Part shown: piece by piece, positions 61,855 through 64,000 of the stretch
How the letters are laid out: every line of letters begins with the position of its first letter
How positions within the stretch are numbered: the stretch's first letter is position 1
NCBI GenBank assembly: GCA_002723155.1
Contig: PBNO01000002.1
Span: 1 to 64,000 of the forward strand
Source of the DNA: Ponticaulis sp.
Lineage (GTDB): Bacteria; Pseudomonadota; Alphaproteobacteria; Caulobacterales; Hyphomonadaceae
Reading direction: 5' to 3'
DNA: 64,000 bases
The notes under the pieces: model-generated
What the model was told of the DNA's origin: nothing
Databases searched by the model: none
What the model saw: the letters and a program-made list of their open reading frames with translations, nothing else
Position numbers and translations under genes: made by a program

Positions 61855-63045
61855 ATGTCAGATCGCAGCATTCTTCTCATAATCACGGGCGGTATCTCCG
61901 CGTTCAAAAGCCTGGAGCTGATCCGCGAGCTTGGCCGTGCGGGTGTGAAATCGCGCGTCATCCTGACAAAAGCCGCGCAGGAATTTGTAACACCGCTGTC
62001 TGTCTCTGCCCTGTCCGGTGAGAAGTGTTTTACAGAGCTGTTCGACCTCGATGATGAAGCCGAGATGGGCCATATCGAGCTGTCACGTTCAACCGATCTC
62101 GTTGTCGTTTGCCCGGCCAGCGCAGACATAATGGGTAAGGCGGCGAACGGCCTCGCCAACGACCTTGCCTCCACTGCACTTCTGGCCACCGACAAGCGCG
62201 TCCTCTATGCACCAGCCATGAATGTGCGCATGTGGGATCATCCCGCCGTGAAGCGCAATGTCGAGACATTGCGCGCCGACGGGTCCATTGTTCTTGAACC
62301 GGATGAAGGTCTGATGGCATGTGGCGAGTTTGGCCCGGGCCGCCTGCCGGAAGTTGCGCGCCTCAAAGAAGAAATCCTCGCCGCGCTCAGCCCTGACCGC
62401 TCGCTCGAAGGTAAGCATATTCTCGTGACGGCTGGCCCGACGCGCGAGCCGATTGATCCTGTGCGCTATATCTCCAACCACTCTTCCGGCCGTCAGGGCT
62501 ATGCGATCGCTGCCTCCCTGCGTGACCGCGGCGCGAAGGTGACCCTCGTCTCCGGCCCTGTCTCTATTCAACCGCCGAAAGGTGTTGAGCTAAAAAAGGT
62601 CGAAACGGCTCTGGAAATGCTGAACGCCGTAGAAACTGCCCTGCCCGCAGATGCCTTCATCTCTGTCGCAGCCGTGGCAGATTGGCGACCGGCTACGGCG
62701 TCAGACACCAAGCTGAAGCTCAAAGGCGGCGACGAGCCCGTCTCAATGACGTTTGCCGAGAACCCCGACATTCTCAAAACCATATCGAACCTCGCTGAGA
62801 ACCGCCCGGGCCTCGTCATCGGCTTTGCTGCCGAAACCAATGACGTGGCTGCCCATGCGCAAGGCAAACTTCAGCGCAAGGGTTGTGACTGGATCGTCGC
62901 CAATGATGTGTCCGGCGATGTGATGGGCGGCGAGAACAATGAGGTGAGCCTCTTTACGAAAGATGATATGGAGGCCTCGCCCCGCATGTCCAAGGCGCAG
63001 ATTGCCGATTGGATCGCGGCGCGAATCGCGAAAGCCCTCTCATAA
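61855..63045 (+). CDS. coaBC: bifunctional phosphopantothenoylcysteine decarboxylase/synthase
   Basis: CoaBC makes 4'-phosphopantetheine on the way to coenzyme A. The 396-residue protein starts [17 protein letters not shown] (flavin domain of CoaC), with the decarboxylase section [14 protein letters not shown], and continues with the CoaB domain: [25 protein letters not shown] and [28 protein letters not shown] (conserved Lys and Asn). The ATG at 61855 has a GAGG site. dut follows after about 30 bases, the usual order. Confidence 0.97.
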   Translation: MSDRSILLIITGGISAFKSLELIRELGRAGVKSRVILTKAAQEFVTPLSVSALSGEKCFTELFDLDDEAEMGHIELSRSTDLVVVCPASADIMGKAANGLANDLASTALLATDKRVLYAPAMNVRMWDHPAVKRNVETLRADGSIVLEPDEGLMACGEFGPGRLPEVARLKEEILAALSPDRSLEGKHILVTAGPTREPIDPVRYISNHSSGRQGYAIAASLRDRGAKVTLVSGPVSIQPPKGVELKKVETALEMLNAVETALPADAFISVAAVADWRPATASDTKLKLKGGDEPVSMTFAENPDILKTISNLAENRPGLVIGFAAETNDVAAHAQGKLQRKGCDWIVANDVSGDVMGGENNEVSLFTKDDMEASPRMSKAQIADWIAARIAKALS

Positions 63046-63074
63046 ACAACACCGCCATTTCCGGGGGAAACCAC

Positions 63075-63539
63075 ATGTCCGCTGCCACCATTACACTCCA
63101 CGTGCGCCCGCTTCCGCATTTTGAAGGTCTCAACCTGCCAAAATACGAAACCGCAGGTTCGGCTGGTATGGATGTACGCGCAGCGAACCCCGAAGATGAA
63201 GACATCATCCTGAAGCCTGGTCAGCGCGCTCTGGTGCCAACCGGCCTCTCAATGGCGATTCCTGACGGATATGAGATGCAGGTTCGTCCGCGTTCGGGCC
63301 TCGCTTTCAAGCATGGCATCACCTGCCTCAATACGCCGGGGACGATTGATTCTGATTATCGCGGCGAGCTGAAAGTCCTTTTGATCAATCTTGGCGACCA
63401 GGCTTTCACCATTGAACGCGGTGAGCGCATCGCGCAGCTGGTCATGGCTCCTGTGACACAAGGCCTCTGGGAGAGGGTAGACGTGCTGCCTGAAACAGAT
63501 CGCGGCGAAGGCGGGTTTGGGTCCACCGGCAAGGGCTAA
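63075..63539 (+). CDS. dut: dUTP diphosphatase
   Basis: Dut hydrolyses dUTP to dUMP and so keeps uracil out of DNA. The 154-residue trimeric form shows the five motifs: [20 protein letters not shown] (motif II), [13 protein letters not shown] (motif III), [10 protein letters not shown] (motif IV) and [12 protein letters not shown] (motif V). The ATG at 63075 has a GGGGGAAA site; a longer frame upstream runs into coaBC. The coaBC-dut pair is the usual gene order. Confidence 0.97.
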   Translation: MSAATITLHVRPLPHFEGLNLPKYETAGSAGMDVRAANPEDEDIILKPGQRALVPTGLSMAIPDGYEMQVRPRSGLAFKHGITCLNTPGTIDSDYRGELKVLLINLGDQAFTIERGERIAQLVMAPVTQGLWERVDVLPETDRGEGGFGSTGKG

Positions 63540-63614
63540 TTGAATTTAGCCTCTTCACAAACGCCTCGATATCCCTTACTTATCGATTATCAATAAGTTT
63601 AAGGACGAAGAAAA

Positions 63615-63851
63615 ATGTTTGAGATCGACTCCCCGTTCACGATGATCGTACTGCTTGTGATCATTGGCGTTGGAGGCGGGGTCATCAACAACTGGCTCAA
63701 AATCAAGCGCGAGAGTGTGTCGGCTGTTGGCAGCGGCGAAGTCGATAGCCTGCGCCGCGAAGTCGCCGACCTGCGTGAACGTGTGAAAACGCTGGAGCGC
63801 ATCGCAACAGATACAGAGCACAACCTGTCTCGCGAAATTGAGCGCCTCTAA
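63615..63851 (+). CDS. small membrane protein with coiled coil (PspB-like)
   Basis: A 78-residue protein. One membrane helix (about residues 9-28) is followed by a charged coiled coil (DSLRREVADLRERVKTLERI, then HNLSREIERL). That layout resembles phage-shock protein PspB, which guards the membrane with PspA and PspC, but no psp genes are adjacent, so the assignment is by resemblance only. Its stop overlaps the convergent hydrolase gene. Confidence 0.75.
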   Translation: MFEIDSPFTMIVLLVIIGVGGGVINNWLKIKRESVSAVGSGEVDSLRREVADLRERVKTLERIATDTEHNLSREIERL

Positions 63852-64000
63852 CCGAGGCAGTCATACACCGCATCAAACAGTCGTTGCGCGCGCGGGTCGC
63901 CCTGCAAATACGCCGACTGTTTGTTCATGACATATGCGCAGGAGAGCTGGTTATCCGGATCTCCGAAAGCGGCTGAACCACCCCAGCCCGAATGGCCCCA
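63848..64000 (-). CDS. beta-lactamase-family serine hydrolase, C-terminal end only
   Basis: The last 50 codons of a gene that continues beyond the window. The visible part reads GHSGWGGSAAFGDPDNQLSC and ends DAVYDCLG. The HSGWGGSA motif corresponds to the C-terminal HxG box near the active site of class C beta-lactamases and the related EstB-like esterases, and the SGWGGS form is common in such hydrolases from alphaproteobacteria. The catalytic Ser and Lys lie in the missing part. Confidence 0.82.
   Translation of the reverse strand, partial: WGHSGWGGSAAFGDPDNQLSCAYVMNKQSAYLQGDPRAQRLFDAVYDCLG

Noticed and set aside
1-64000. Mobile elements, prophage, CRISPR array, tRNA or rRNA genes
   Set aside because: None was seen: no transposase or integrase motif, no regular spacer array and no cloverleaf-like sequence in the gaps examined by eye.

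Overview
This window is chromosomal DNA from a free-living alphaproteobacterium, most likely of the Hyphomonadaceae/Caulobacterales group (for example a Henriciella- or Hyphomonas-like marine genus). That placement is inference. It rests on a hem cluster carrying the alphaproteobacterial mitofilin-like/HemY pair, an RNA leader of the alphaproteobacterial serC type, CC_3452- and UrcA-type small secreted proteins, a DUF2332 protein and the overall codon style. GC is high (by eye in the upper fifties), broken by three AT-rich gene-free stretches. I see no insertion sequence, prophage, CRISPR array, rRNA or tRNA. About 68 genes are called; two run off the ends.

Layout. 1-7062 (minus): a compact run hemC, hemD, mitofilin-like gene, hemY, a small Cys/His-rich secreted protein and copA (multicopper oxidase, truncated at base 1), linking haem synthesis and copper handling. 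7110-13477: tsaD, a CheY-like regulator, rarD, a YghU-type glutathione transferase, asd and small proteins. 13628-19185: a lipoprotein metallopeptidase with partner lipoprotein, an SGNH hydrolase, a DUF817 membrane protein, and a membrane-anchored XRE regulator with partner. 19222-22449: leuB, a chagasin-type protease inhibitor coupled to leuD, and a VOC protein. 23390-32304: a GH5 glycosidase, a thiolase, DUF3617-like and DUF2332 proteins, an MscS channel, purA, a DCC oxidoreductase and a PagL-like lipid A deacylase. 32471-43801: phosphohexomutase, gpmA with a lone deaminase, a GST with a long charged tail, Hsp20, a lipoprotein methyltransferase-fold protein, an acyl-CoA carboxylase beta subunit, two alpha/beta hydrolases and an SCP2 protein. 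43839-49416: a DMT exporter coupled to a TrpF-like protein, then RNA leader, serC, a MazG-like gene and serA. 49497-57456: two paralogous Cache chemoreceptors flanking a VUT transporter and a DHFR-like protein, then ugd and an orphan PAS histidine kinase. 57537-64000: a small ORF overlapping a PIN-domain toxin-like gene, ubiE-ubiB, a UrcA-like secreted protein, coaBC-dut, a PspB-like protein and the end of a beta-lactamase-family hydrolase.

Most genes are housekeeping: haem, leucine, lysine/threonine/methionine branch, serine, purine, CoA, ubiquinone and dUTP metabolism. The less ordinary items are the 60-residue ORF/PIN pair at 57537-58279, the membrane-anchored XRE pair with an 11-bp inverted repeat (17825-18669), the orphan protein ending in a FliM-like CheY-docking peptide (34740-35231), the lone RibD-like deaminase with an altered zinc loop, the repeat-rich copper oxidase, and the structured leaders of serC and serA.
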